Program-made: the position numbers and the translations under genes | Assembly: GCA_035289625.1 (NCBI GenBank) | Contig: DATDWP010000008.1 | Span: 35,726 to 99,725 of the forward strand | Direction: 5' to 3' | Origin: UBA10205 sp035289625 | Lineage (GTDB): Archaea > Iainarchaeota > Iainarchaeia > Iainarchaeales > Iainarchaeaceae | Length of the DNA stretch: 64,000 nucleotides | Shown here: one piece after another, positions 26,560 through 34,312 of the stretch | How positions within the stretch are numbered: position 1 is the stretch's first letter | How the letters are laid out: each line of letters starts with the position of its first letter | Notes under the pieces: model-generated | Told to the model about the DNA's origin: nothing | The model's input: the letters and a program-made list of their open reading frames with translations, nothing else | Database searches by the model: none

Positions 26560-27101
26560 CGTGGTCTTCGTGGCACGAATTTCACAAATACCTTTTTTCT
26601 AAATTGACTTGGGGGAATAGCACTACTCATTTTCTTTTCTCTTTTGGCAACAAATTGTTTAAATGCATTATTAGCCCTTAACCTTTCATCGTCGGTTAAA
26701 GCAGGAATTGATTTGTCTTTTACCCCCGCTTTATCCTTGCGTTTTGCAGTAGGTTTTACCTTCTTGTTGCCTCCCCAACCGCTATCGTGGTGAATTGATC
26801 GAAATTCCGGGGTTACCATTTTATTCAAAGACTCAGAATTAGCAACAAAACCACTTTTTCGAAGATCGGCTATAATTTTATCAGTCACTTCCATTCCAGA
26901 TTTTGCACCCATATTCTCATTTAGATAAGCAAAAATAGCAAGTGCTACAACTTTTGGCGAGATATTGACAGTTTTTCTTCTAGTGCCTAGTTGGTAGGGA
27001 TAGAATTGGGATTCATGCACTAGAAATTCATTAAAACTAGCAACTGTGGTAAACATGGATTCCGGAAGCGGGGTGTGAGTACGAATTTTATATGAACCCA
27101 T
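26556..27101 (-). CDS. Basic orphan protein of unknown function
   Basis: 181 residues, not recognised. A folded helical N-terminal half (SPKVVALAIFAYLNENMG and a HTH-like helix pair near residues 70-95) is followed by a Lys-rich linker and a C-terminus ending in FVKFVPRRPR. Strongly basic. A TATA-like GCAATAAAAATC (minus strand, 27124-27135) lies 28 bases before the ATG, giving the gene its own promoter between a methyltransferase and purC. Confidence 0.6.
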   Translation of the reverse strand: MGSYKIRTHTPLPESMFTTVASFNEFLVHESQFYPYQLGTRRKTVNISPKVVALAIFAYLNENMGAKSGMEVTDKIIADLRKSGFVANSESLNKMVTPEFRSIHHDSGWGGNKKVKPTAKRKDKAGVKDKSIPALTDDERLRANNAFKQFVAKREKKMSSAIPPSQFRKKVFVKFVPRRPR

Positions 27102-27128
27102 ATATTAGTTGAATGAGTTAAGTGATTT

Positions 27129-28109
27129 TTATTGCTTTCCCTTGTCCAAAAAGGCCTTGTAGGAGTTCATTACTTCTTCAATTGAAGGGGAACCGAACAC
27201 TTTTTGTCCCGTCCACGCGTCGCATACGCTTCTGTACATGTTTGAAATAATATCTTTTAGTTCAGTTGGCAGGGGTTGCGGCTTTGGCCAATCGGCTTTT
27301 TCCACATTTGCCTTTTTTGCGCTTTCAAGTTCAGCAAACCAAGGAGTTGTCTTGTAATAATCCCTTGCAACCTGCTTACTTACATGAATCCCATTCCACA
27401 AAAACCTATCCTCATCTAGTGTGCCGCACACATCAACTAGCATCAGCTCATTTTTGGGGGTTATTGCAAACTCGACCTTTCCGTCAGCGTGCTCTAACCC
27501 GATTGCTGCCGCTTTTTCCGTAATATAATCATTGATATTTAGCGCTACTTCTTTTAGTTCATAGAGCTGGTCTTCTGAAATTTTTGCAATATCCATTGCC
27601 TCGTCCCATGATAGATAGCGATCAATAGGCTCTAGCTTTGTGCTAACATCCAAAAACGGCTTTTCGAATTTAAAGCCTGCTGCCGGAACTTGAGATACAC
27701 CAAGATCATCTAGTGAAATCTCCCCGGCTTCAAGCCTTTTTAGAACAGAGCTGCCTTCGGGAAGCGAATTTCTAAAAATTATTTCAAGCGGAACTAAATA
27801 GTTGCGGGTTTCTTCGAAAATCTGGTTATCCTGCGGCATTAGAACGCGCACTAATTCAACATGCATTTTATTCGGGGCAGTGAATTTTTTAAAATGGGTT
27901 CTAATTGAAAATTTTTGCTCAAGCTCTTTGAAATTATAAGAGGCCATTCGCGCTAAAGATTCGCCTTTTCCGGGGATTGTATCCGGCATTTTGCCAAAAT
28001 CAAAAACACTATAATCATCAGTGAATTCAAAAACCCCAATCCCCAAGCGCTCCTCTGTTGGCTCGCGCTCAATAACCAAATTTTTAACAGAACCCAAAAC
28101 AACCACCAA
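27129..28109 (-). CDS. purC: SAICAR synthetase
   Basis: 326 residues; joins CAIR and aspartate with ATP. The first residues GSVKNLVIE, GVFEFTDDYSVFDFGKMPDTIPGKG and later HADGKVEFAI with LMLVDVCGTLDEDRFLW mark the family. Longer than the ~240-residue bacterial forms, fitting the longer archaeal/eukaryote-like form. The start is a TTG at 28109, with GTG and TTG alternatives within four codons. Minus-strand TATA-like elements lie at 28115-28139. Confidence 0.92.
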   Translation of the reverse strand: MVVVLGSVKNLVIEREPTEERLGIGVFEFTDDYSVFDFGKMPDTIPGKGESLARMASYNFKELEQKFSIRTHFKKFTAPNKMHVELVRVLMPQDNQIFEETRNYLVPLEIIFRNSLPEGSSVLKRLEAGEISLDDLGVSQVPAAGFKFEKPFLDVSTKLEPIDRYLSWDEAMDIAKISEDQLYELKEVALNINDYITEKAAAIGLEHADGKVEFAITPKNELMLVDVCGTLDEDRFLWNGIHVSKQVARDYYKTTPWFAELESAKKANVEKADWPKPQPLPTELKDIISNMYRSVCDAWTGQKVFGSPSIEEVMNSYKAFLDKGKQ

Positions 28110-28155
28110 ATAGAAATTTATAGGGTTGGATTTAAAAACGGTGAAGATGGAGAAA

Positions 28156-28515
28156 TCAAAATTCCGGAATAATCGTTCTACGCGGCCTTATTTTTCCGTC
28201 AAGGCGCGGAGAAGAATCAGGTGCCCCACCAGGCCCTCTTTTAGGAAGTTTATGTTTTCTCTCCACTCTTTTTGCAATTGACCTGATGACATTGGTAGAA
28301 GTGCGAAATCTTGTTGCCAATTGTTTTGATGGAAGCCTCTTACCCGGATTATCTAGCATATAAGCTTCAACTACCGTGTGAAGCCCTTTTAGCAAAAATA
28401 ATCTCGAACCGTGGCGCGGGCCCTCACTATATACTGGGTTAAACCCCCTTCTCCCTTCAACAGTATACGCAGAAAAGCCATTGCCAATTGAGCGACTACT
28501 CCTTTTCTTTTTCAT
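28156..28515 (-). CDS. Small basic protein, possible HTH
   Basis: 119 residues from the ATG at 28515, chosen because GTATTATTAC at 28537-28546 sits about 27 bases upstream. The N-terminus is rich in Lys, Arg and Ser. The middle LPSKQLATRFRTSTNVIRSIAKR looks like a helix-turn-helix, and the C-terminus is Pro/Arg-rich and disordered. DNA binding is an inference. It lies between purC and purA. Confidence 0.6.
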   Translation of the reverse strand: MKKKRSSRSIGNGFSAYTVEGRRGFNPVYSEGPRHGSRLFLLKGLHTVVEAYMLDNPGKRLPSKQLATRFRTSTNVIRSIAKRVERKHKLPKRGPGGAPDSSPRLDGKIRPRRTIIPEF

Positions 28516-28727
28516 AATTGAAGATCGCAAAACCCAGTAATAATACTTGTTGAATCTTAGCCTTGTTCAAAAAACCAAAAACCGACCCTGCCCCTATGAC
28601 GACTCAAAAGGACAGCCAATTTAGGATTTGTTTTATTTGAAAATACTTTTTAAACAAGCCCTGAATACTTGCCGCAATAATCCATTCCTTTAAAAAAACT
28701 GCACCCAATAAATCCTAGGGGTTTTAA

Positions 28728-29984
28728 ATGCCGGGTTCAGTTGTAATAGGTTCGCAGTTTGGCGATGAGGGCAAAGGGAAAATAACCGACTTTTTATCAG
28801 ATAAAGCTGATTTAGTTGTGCGCTACCAGGGCGGAAACAATGCCGGGCACACTGTTGTTGTCGGGAAAGAAGTTTTGAAATTCCACCTGCTCCCAAGCGG
28901 AGTTGTACAGGGAAAAAGAATACTAATTGCAGCAGGGGTAGTACTAGACCCACGCGTTTTAGAAAAAGAGCTCTCTGAATTAAAGAGCAAAAAATTTGAT
29001 TTGGGGATTGATCCGCGCGCTCACATAATAATGCCCTGGCACAACCTTTTAGATGAAGGGCGGGAAGAGAAGAGGAGCGCAAATAAAATAGGCACAACAA
29101 AAAGGGGGATCGGGCCGTGTTATGCCGATAAAGCCGAAAGGATAGGGATCAGGTTTGAGGATTTAGTTGAACCAAAAAGGCTGGCCCAAAAAATTTCTGA
29201 AAATTACCCGCTCAAAAAAGCGATTTTGGAAAAAGTGTACGGAATAGATGTGCCATTTAGCGAAAAAGAAGTACTTGAAGAGTACACAAAACTCGGGGAG
29301 AAATTCAAAAAATATTTATGCGATGTCAGCCTTGAAGTGTGCGAAGGTATTGATGGCAAAAACGTGCTCTTCGAAGGCGCGCAGGGCACATTTCTTGACA
29401 ATGATTTTGGAACCTACCCATTTGTTACAAGCTCCCACCCGATTTCAGGGGGGGTTTCAATTGGGGTGGGAATGCCTCTTAATAAAATCACGCGCGTTAT
29501 TGGAATTGTAAAAGCTTATACAACACGCGTTGGATTCGGGCCATTCCCAACCGAACTAACAGATAAGGTCGGTGACCATTTAACAGAGCAGGGGCATGAA
29601 TTTGGCACTACCACAGGAAGGAAGAGAAGGGTTGGATGGTTTGATCTTCCAATGCTTCGCACCTCAATGAGGCTGAATGGTTTTACTGAAATCTCTATTA
29701 CAAAACTTGACGTACTATCCGGCCTTGAAAAAATAAAAATCGCAAAGAGCTATAGCGTGAATGGAAAGGAAATAATGTTTTTCCCTTATAGCAACAAGGG
29801 GATTGAAAATGCAAAAGCAAACTATGTTGAATTTGATGGCTTTAAAATCAGCGGAAAAGAGAAGAAATACTCAGATCTTGACAAGAACGCGCGCAAATAT
29901 TTAGAATTCATAGAAAAAGAAATCGGAGCCCCGATAAAAATCGTCTCAATCGGCCCGGGGCGAGATGAAACTATAATGAAGTGA
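28728..29984 (+). CDS. purA: Adenylosuccinate synthetase
   Basis: 418 residues; joins IMP and aspartate using GTP. N-terminal GSQFGDEGKGKITDFL, GGNNAGHT, the KRGIGPCYADKAER loop, LFEGAQGTFLDNDFGTYPFVT, and C-terminal SIGPGRDETI are all in place. A TAGGGG run seven bases before the ATG could act as a ribosome binding site, and a CTTTAAAAAAA run at 28687-28697 is a likely TATA box. The gap before it (28516-28727) has no other gene. Confidence 0.96.
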   Translation: MPGSVVIGSQFGDEGKGKITDFLSDKADLVVRYQGGNNAGHTVVVGKEVLKFHLLPSGVVQGKRILIAAGVVLDPRVLEKELSELKSKKFDLGIDPRAHIIMPWHNLLDEGREEKRSANKIGTTKRGIGPCYADKAERIGIRFEDLVEPKRLAQKISENYPLKKAILEKVYGIDVPFSEKEVLEEYTKLGEKFKKYLCDVSLEVCEGIDGKNVLFEGAQGTFLDNDFGTYPFVTSSHPISGGVSIGVGMPLNKITRVIGIVKAYTTRVGFGPFPTELTDKVGDHLTEQGHEFGTTTGRKRRVGWFDLPMLRTSMRLNGFTEISITKLDVLSGLEKIKIAKSYSVNGKEIMFFPYSNKGIENAKANYVEFDGFKISGKEKKYSDLDKNARKYLEFIEKEIGAPIKIVSIGPGRDETIMK

Positions 29985-30001
29985 ATTGCTCTTGCTAAAA
30001 A

Positions 30002-30385
30002 TTAGGCGGACAAAAACTTTTTCCGATCGCTTTCAATTTCCTGTTCGATTTTTTTGAAAACAGTTTGGAAATTGTCAATGAATTCCTCGCTCTTGTAGCC
30101 AAAAATAGGCTTTAGCATATCAATTGCTTTCTGCTTTTGGTCATTTCCAACAAGCAAAATATTCACAGCATCCTTTTGCTCTTTTAGCACGGCAACAAAA
30201 GCCGATCGCTCGGCTAGCGAAACCCCTTTTGCGCCTAGCGCCTTTTCAAGGGCAAATTTGGCCCCTTCGGTCACATGGATTTTTATGACATCTGCAATTT
30301 CCACCTTATTTTTCCTCTCAGTGCCATAAATTGAGTCGTTGATTTGCCTTGCCTTTTGTACCAGTTCTTCACTAGATATTTGCAT
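30002..30385 (-). CDS. Small helical protein of unknown function
   Basis: 127 residues, predicted mostly helical, no membrane segment, not recognised. MQISSEELVQKARQINDSIYG begins it; FQTVFKKIEQEIESDRKKF near the end is amphipathic. A TATA box inside CTTTAATAAAG lies 28 bases before the ATG. It converges with purA. Confidence 0.6.
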   Translation of the reverse strand: MQISSEELVQKARQINDSIYGTERKNKVEIADVIKIHVTEGAKFALEKALGAKGVSLAERSAFVAVLKEQKDAVNILLVGNDQKQKAIDMLKPIFGYKSEEFIDNFQTVFKKIEQEIESDRKKFLSA

Positions 30386-30406
30386 AACTTCAATAAAAGT
30401 GCAAAG

Positions 30407-30424
30407 CTTTAATAAAGATTAATT
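30407..30424. repeat. 18-bp repeat, copy 1 (minus-strand TATA of the helical-protein gene)
   Basis: CTTTAATAAAGATTAATT occurs here and again at 30983-31000. In this copy the element forms the minus-strand TATA box of the gene that starts at 30385. Confidence 0.7.
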
Positions 30425-30476
30425 TTTAGCAAATAAAGGATCAAAACTAGAACTCAAAACATTTTTATTTGGCTTT

Positions 30477-30491
30477 GACAATAATATTGTC
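30477..30491 (+). promoter_or_regulatory. Perfect inverted repeat upstream of hicB (putative operator)
   Basis: GACAAT-AAT-ATTGTC, six-base perfect arms, ends 10 bases before the hicB ATG. A TATA-like ATTTTTATTT sits at 30461-30470, so the palindrome would cover the transcription start. This is the expected place for autorepression by an antitoxin. Confidence 0.5.
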
Positions 30492-30501
30492 GTGATCATT
30501 A

Positions 30502-30720
30502 ATGAAAAAATTTAGTGTTCTTATTGAAAAAGGGCAGGATGGCTACTTTATAGGGGAAGTACCAGAGCTTCCGGGGTGCTACTCGCAGGGAAAAACACAA
30601 AAAGAGCTCTTGAAAAATATAAAGGAAGCAATAGAAGTTTACTTGGAAACAATGCAAGAATTGAGCAAAAAACCTTCGAAAAATTTTGTTGGAATAAAAG
30701 AAGTTGTAGTAAATGCCTAA
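30502..30720 (+). CDS. hicB: HicB-family antitoxin
   Basis: 72 residues. A partial RNase-H-like HicB fold: VLIEKGQDGYFIGEVPELPGCYSQGKTQKELLKNI matches the family, with the conserved P-E-L-P-G-C. It has only a short C-terminal extension, too small for a full ribbon-helix-helix or HTH domain, so DNA binding may need the complex or another fold. It overlaps hicA by eight bases; antitoxin precedes toxin. Confidence 0.88.
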   Translation: MKKFSVLIEKGQDGYFIGEVPELPGCYSQGKTQKELLKNIKEAIEVYLETMQELSKKPSKNFVGIKEVVVNA

Positions 30721-30940
30721 GCTCAAGCCGATTACTCCTAATCAACTGATAAAAGTCGTGCAAAAACTAGGTTATCGGTTTGCTCGTCAAAAAGGCAGCC
30801 ATGCAACTTTTACTAATCTTCAAGGAAAAATAGTTGTAATACCAATCCATTCAGGCAGTAAAATTGACCGTGGCCTTTTGCTTAAAATCATCAAAAAAGA
30901 ACTGAAGATCACAAGAGAAGAGTTCGAGAAACTAATCTAG
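30713..30940 (+). CDS. hicA: HicA-family mRNA interferase toxin
   Basis: 75 residues. The dsRBD-like HicA fold with ITPNQLIKVVQKLGYRFARQKGSHATF, where the His of GSHATF is the catalytic residue, then VVIPIHSGSKIDRGLLLKIIKK. It cleaves mRNA when released from HicB. It overlaps hicB by eight bases. The pair sits between the purA and glyA loci, probably a small mobile or acquired module. Confidence 0.9.
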   Translation: MPKLKPITPNQLIKVVQKLGYRFARQKGSHATFTNLQGKIVVIPIHSGSKIDRGLLLKIIKKELKITREEFEKLI

Positions 30941-30982
30941 TTTAGGAATAACCAATATTTGTATAGACTGCTCATTCGCAAC

Positions 30983-31000
30983 CTTTAATAAAGATTAATT
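30983..31000 (+). repeat. 18-bp repeat, copy 2 (glyA promoter)
   Basis: Exact copy of 30407-30424. Here it would be the plus-strand TATA region for glyA, giving a leader of about 25 bases before the TTG at 31037. Confidence 0.65.
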
Positions 31001-31022
31001 CCCAATTCTATTGGACTTTTAG

Positions 31023-31030
31023 CGAGGTGG
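31023..31030 (+). promoter_or_regulatory. Ribosome binding site of glyA
   Basis: CGAGGTGG-type purine run six bases before a TTG start. It is one of few convincing Shine-Dalgarno sites in the window and decides the glyA start. Confidence 0.5.
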
Positions 31031-31036
31031 GCTAAG

Positions 31037-32371
31037 TTGGTTGGAAAAGCGTTGAAAAGTACCGATAAGCAAATTTTTGATTTAGTCGAAAAGGAAACAG
31101 AGAGGCAAGAGAGCGGCCTTGAAATGATCCCTTCTGAAAACCACTCCAGTATTGCAATAAGAGAAGCTCTCGGATCTGTTTTTACCGATAAATATTCAGA
31201 AGGCTACCCCTACAAGAGGTATTATGGCGGCCAGGAATTTGTAGACCAAGTGGAAAGCCTTGCAATTTCCCGGGCAAAAGAACTCTTCGGAGTTGAGCAC
31301 GTAAATGTCCAACCCTACTCAGGAAGCCCGGCTAATCAGGCAGTATATTTTGCTCTTTTAAATGCAGGGGACACTGTAATGGGCCACAACCTGCTAGCCG
31401 GCGGGCACCTAACCCACGGATGGAAAGTGAATTTTTCCGGAAGAACATATAATAGCGTACAATACAATGTTGCCCCCAATGGATATATTGATTTTGAAGA
31501 AGTGAGAAAACTAGCCATTGAACACAAACCAAAACTTATATGGTGCGGAGCAACAGCATACCCGCGCGAATTCCAATTCGAAGAATTTGCAAAAATTGCA
31601 AATGAAGTCGGCGCATATCTTGCAGCAGATATTTCTCACATAGCCGGGCTAGTTGCAGGAGGCGCGCACAAGAGCCCTGTGCCCTTTGCACACATTGTAA
31701 CCACTACCACCCACAAAACGCTAAGAGGGCCGCGCGGGGCAATGATAATGGTTACAAAAAAAGGCCTAGAAAAAGACCCAGAACTCCCTTCAAAAATAGA
31801 CAAGGCGGTTTTTCCGGGCTTGCAGGGCGGGCCGCATGACCATCAAACTGCCGCAATTGCAGTTGCGCTAAAAGAAGCACTTGACCCATCATTTAAAAAG
31901 TACGCAGAGCAAATAGTGAAGAATTCAAAAGCTCTGGCAAAAACCCTAATGGAAAATGGAATAAAACTAGTAACATCAGGAACCGATAACCACCTCCTTC
32001 TAATCGATCTCACTTCCTTTGGAAAAGGAAAAGGCCTCTATGGCCAGCTTGGCCTTGAGCAGGCAGGAATTACCGTAAACAAAAATACAATTCCCTTTGA
32101 TCCAAGTTCGCCGTTCTACCCAAGCGGAATTAGATTAGGGACGCCAGCAATTACCACTCGGGGGATGAAGGAGAAGGAAATGGAACTAATCGGGCAAATA
32201 ATTGCAAAAACCCTGCAGCGCTGCTGCAAATACGAATTCCCGCAAGAAAAAGAAAAACGCGAAGCGGCAATTGCTAGCGCAAAAAATGGCATTGAAGAAG
32301 ATAAGGAATTAGAAGATCTAAAAAAAGACGTCTTAAAATTGTGCAAAAAATTCCCATTGCACTCAAAATGA
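31037..32371 (+). CDS. glyA: Serine hydroxymethyltransferase
   Basis: 444 residues; converts serine and THF to glycine and 5,10-methylene-THF with PLP. SENHSSIAIREALGSVFTDKYSEGYP, VNVQPYSGSPANQAVY, the PLP lysine in TTTTHKTLRGPRG, and GVRLGTPA-like RLGTPAITTRGM are present. The start is TTG, supported by a GAGGTGG ribosome site. folD follows after 13 bases, so the pair supplies one-carbon units for purN and purH. Confidence 0.95.
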   Translation: MVGKALKSTDKQIFDLVEKETERQESGLEMIPSENHSSIAIREALGSVFTDKYSEGYPYKRYYGGQEFVDQVESLAISRAKELFGVEHVNVQPYSGSPANQAVYFALLNAGDTVMGHNLLAGGHLTHGWKVNFSGRTYNSVQYNVAPNGYIDFEEVRKLAIEHKPKLIWCGATAYPREFQFEEFAKIANEVGAYLAADISHIAGLVAGGAHKSPVPFAHIVTTTTHKTLRGPRGAMIMVTKKGLEKDPELPSKIDKAVFPGLQGGPHDHQTAAIAVALKEALDPSFKKYAEQIVKNSKALAKTLMENGIKLVTSGTDNHLLLIDLTSFGKGKGLYGQLGLEQAGITVNKNTIPFDPSSPFYPSGIRLGTPAITTRGMKEKEMELIGQIIAKTLQRCCKYEFPQEKEKREAAIASAKNGIEEDKELEDLKKDVLKLCKKFPLHSK

Positions 32372-32384
32372 CACTTGTGATATA

Positions 32385-33239
32385 ATGGCAGCAAAAATCC
32401 TTGACGGAAACAAAATCGCAAAAGAAATCCTTGAGGATGCAAAATCACAAATCATTCAATTGCGCGGGCGCGGAATAGTACCAAAACTTGTTGTAATACA
32501 GATCGGCTCCGACCCGGCTTCTACTATATATGTTGAAAAAAAACACAAAACATGCAAAGAGATAGGAATTGAATCAGAAATCAAAAGATACCCAGAGAAA
32601 ATTGAATACGACAAATTCATTGAAGAAATAAAAAAACTCAATTCCGATAAAAGCGTGCACGGAATACTTGTACAATCCCCCCTTCCAGAACACCTCTCCC
32701 ACAAGCAGGTGTATGAAACAATTTCTGTGCAAAAGGACGTAGACGGATTCCACCCATTCAACCACGGTAAAAATTTACTGGGAAAAGAAGGCCTGCAGCC
32801 GGCAACCCCTAAAGGGATAATGAAACTTTTGGAAACAACAAAAGCAAAACTTGAAGGCAAATATGCAGTGGTTATCGGAAGGAGCAACATTGTCGGAAAA
32901 CCGATCGCACTCATGCTAATAAACGCAGGGTGCACTGTGACTGTTGCCAACAGCAAAACCAAAAACCTTTCTGATTTTACAAAAAAAGCCGATATTTTGA
33001 TTTGCGCTACCGGAAAAGCAAAACTTGTAAAAGAAAAAATGGTCAAAAATGGCGCAATTGTAATTGATGTTGGAATCAGCAGGCAAAAGAGCGGGAAAAT
33101 TTCCGGAGATGTTGAATTTGAAAAAGTGAAAAAGAAAGCAGGCTGGATCACTCCGGTTCCCGGGGGCGTTGGGCCCCTTACAATTGCAAGCCTTGTGCAA
33201 AACACCCTAAAAGCGTGCGGGGAGCAGGAAAATAAATAG
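32385..33239 (+). CDS. folD: Methylenetetrahydrofolate dehydrogenase/cyclohydrolase
   Basis: 284 residues; turns 5,10-methylene-THF into 10-formyl-THF with NADP. YVEKKHKTCKEIGIE, GILVQSPLPEHL, KDVDGFHPFN, the Rossmann loop GRSNIVGKPIALML, and PVPGGVGPLTIASL mark the family. The catalytic Lys lies in YVEKKHK. Bacterial type; co-transcribed with glyA. Confidence 0.96.
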   Translation: MAAKILDGNKIAKEILEDAKSQIIQLRGRGIVPKLVVIQIGSDPASTIYVEKKHKTCKEIGIESEIKRYPEKIEYDKFIEEIKKLNSDKSVHGILVQSPLPEHLSHKQVYETISVQKDVDGFHPFNHGKNLLGKEGLQPATPKGIMKLLETTKAKLEGKYAVVIGRSNIVGKPIALMLINAGCTVTVANSKTKNLSDFTKKADILICATGKAKLVKEKMVKNGAIVIDVGISRQKSGKISGDVEFEKVKKKAGWITPVPGGVGPLTIASLVQNTLKACGEQENK

Positions 33240-33241
33240 AG

Positions 33242-33652
33242 TCATTGCCTTGGGAAAAGTGCAGACTTTAGATGGGGGGTTCTCTTAATAATTTCAAGTT
33301 TATTTTTTATAACATATCTCCATGAAACAATTGCATGGAGGATATTAATGATTTCATGTCTCATATCATCTGCTTGTGTTTTCAGGCCATAATTTTCCAA
33401 TTCAATAGTGGAAGCAAAAAAATCAGACGCCATTTTATCAAGAATTTCCAGCCTTTCATTCATCAATTTGAGCTTTTCCGAAGTTGGCTCAACTGTGGAA
33501 TATTTTTCAAATTCCCCCCCCAACGAGGATAATTTCTCTTTAAGCTCGGAATAACGTTTCTCTATTCTTGAGGTTATCTTCTTTTTGAACTTCAAGCGGT
33601 CGAATTTTTTTGAAGGGGAATAATTGTGTTTCCCGGATTTGTGGATACGCAT
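33242..33652 (-). CDS. Basic coiled-coil orphan protein
   Basis: 136 residues, not recognised. The first 35 residues are highly basic (SGKHNYSPSKKFDRLKFKKK). The rest is helical with likely coiled coil (RIEKRYSELKEKLSSLGGEF and TSEKLKLMNERLEILDKM). No membrane segment. It shares its TATA element with divergent purN. Confidence 0.6.
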   Translation of the reverse strand: MRIHKSGKHNYSPSKKFDRLKFKKKITSRIEKRYSELKEKLSSLGGEFEKYSTVEPTSEKLKLMNERLEILDKMASDFFASTIELENYGLKTQADDMRHEIINILHAIVSWRYVIKNKLEIIKRTPHLKSALFPRQ

Positions 33653-33670
33653 GCAAAAAGTATGCTTGTT

Positions 33671-33681
33671 TCTTATAAAAG
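33671..33681. promoter_or_regulatory. Shared bidirectional TATA box, orphan gene / purN
   Basis: TCTTATAAAAG is centred about 27 bases before the purN ATG (33704, plus) and about 24-29 bases before the orphan ATG (33652, minus). It is the only TATA-like sequence positioned for both genes in a 51-base gap. Confidence 0.5.
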
Positions 33682-33703
33682 CATTTCCCTATAAGAATTT
33701 ATC

Positions 33704-34312
33704 ATGGGGAGCAAGCTCAATATCGCAGTGCTCGGTTCAACAAAAGGGACCGATATGCTAGCAATAATTGATGCGATTGAAAAAAAGCAACTGGACGCTC
33801 AAATTGTACTTGTTGTTTCTGATAAAAAAGACGCCTTAATTTTAGATAGGGCAAAAAGCCATAAGATTGACACTTTTGTTGTTGATTATAAAAAATATGA
33901 CAAAAGAGATGACGCGGAGAAAGAAATTGTAAAAAAATTAAATTCCAAAAAAGTAGGCCTTGTTCTGCTTATTGGTTTTATGAAAATACTCTCCCCCTAT
34001 TTTGTCACTGAATTCCGGCAGCGGATTTGGAACATCCACCCAAGCCTTCTCCCAAAATATGCTGGGGGCATGAATATGGATGTGCACTCTGAGGTTTTGA
34101 AAAATAAGGAAAAAGAGAGCGGCTGCACCTTGCATGAAGTTAGCGAAGAAGTTGATACTGGAAGGATAATTTTGCAAAAAAAGCTCAAAATTACCCCAAA
34201 CGAAACCGCGCAGAGCTTAAAGGAAAAAGTGCAAAAACTCGAGCAAGAATGCCTTTTGGAAGCAATTAAAAGTGTTATAGAGGGCAAGATACATATTGGT
34301 GAGCAAAAGTGA
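33704..34312 (+). CDS. purN: Phosphoribosylglycinamide formyltransferase
   Basis: 202 residues; uses 10-formyl-THF to formylate GAR (step 3). It starts KLNIAVLGSTKGTDML. LIGFMKILSPYFVTEF and the catalytic WNIHPSLLPKYAGG (Asn-His) are clear, followed by the family CTLHEVSEEVDTGRIILQKK with its conserved catalytic-site Asp. Overlaps purH by four bases (GTGA). Confidence 0.95.
   Translation: MGSKLNIAVLGSTKGTDMLAIIDAIEKKQLDAQIVLVVSDKKDALILDRAKSHKIDTFVVDYKKYDKRDDAEKEIVKKLNSKKVGLVLLIGFMKILSPYFVTEFRQRIWNIHPSLLPKYAGGMNMDVHSEVLKNKEKESGCTLHEVSEEVDTGRIILQKKLKITPNETAQSLKEKVQKLEQECLLEAIKSVIEGKIHIGEQK

Noticed and set aside
32456..33205. 249-residue open frame antisense to folD
   Set aside because: No motif; folD is unmistakable on the plus strand.
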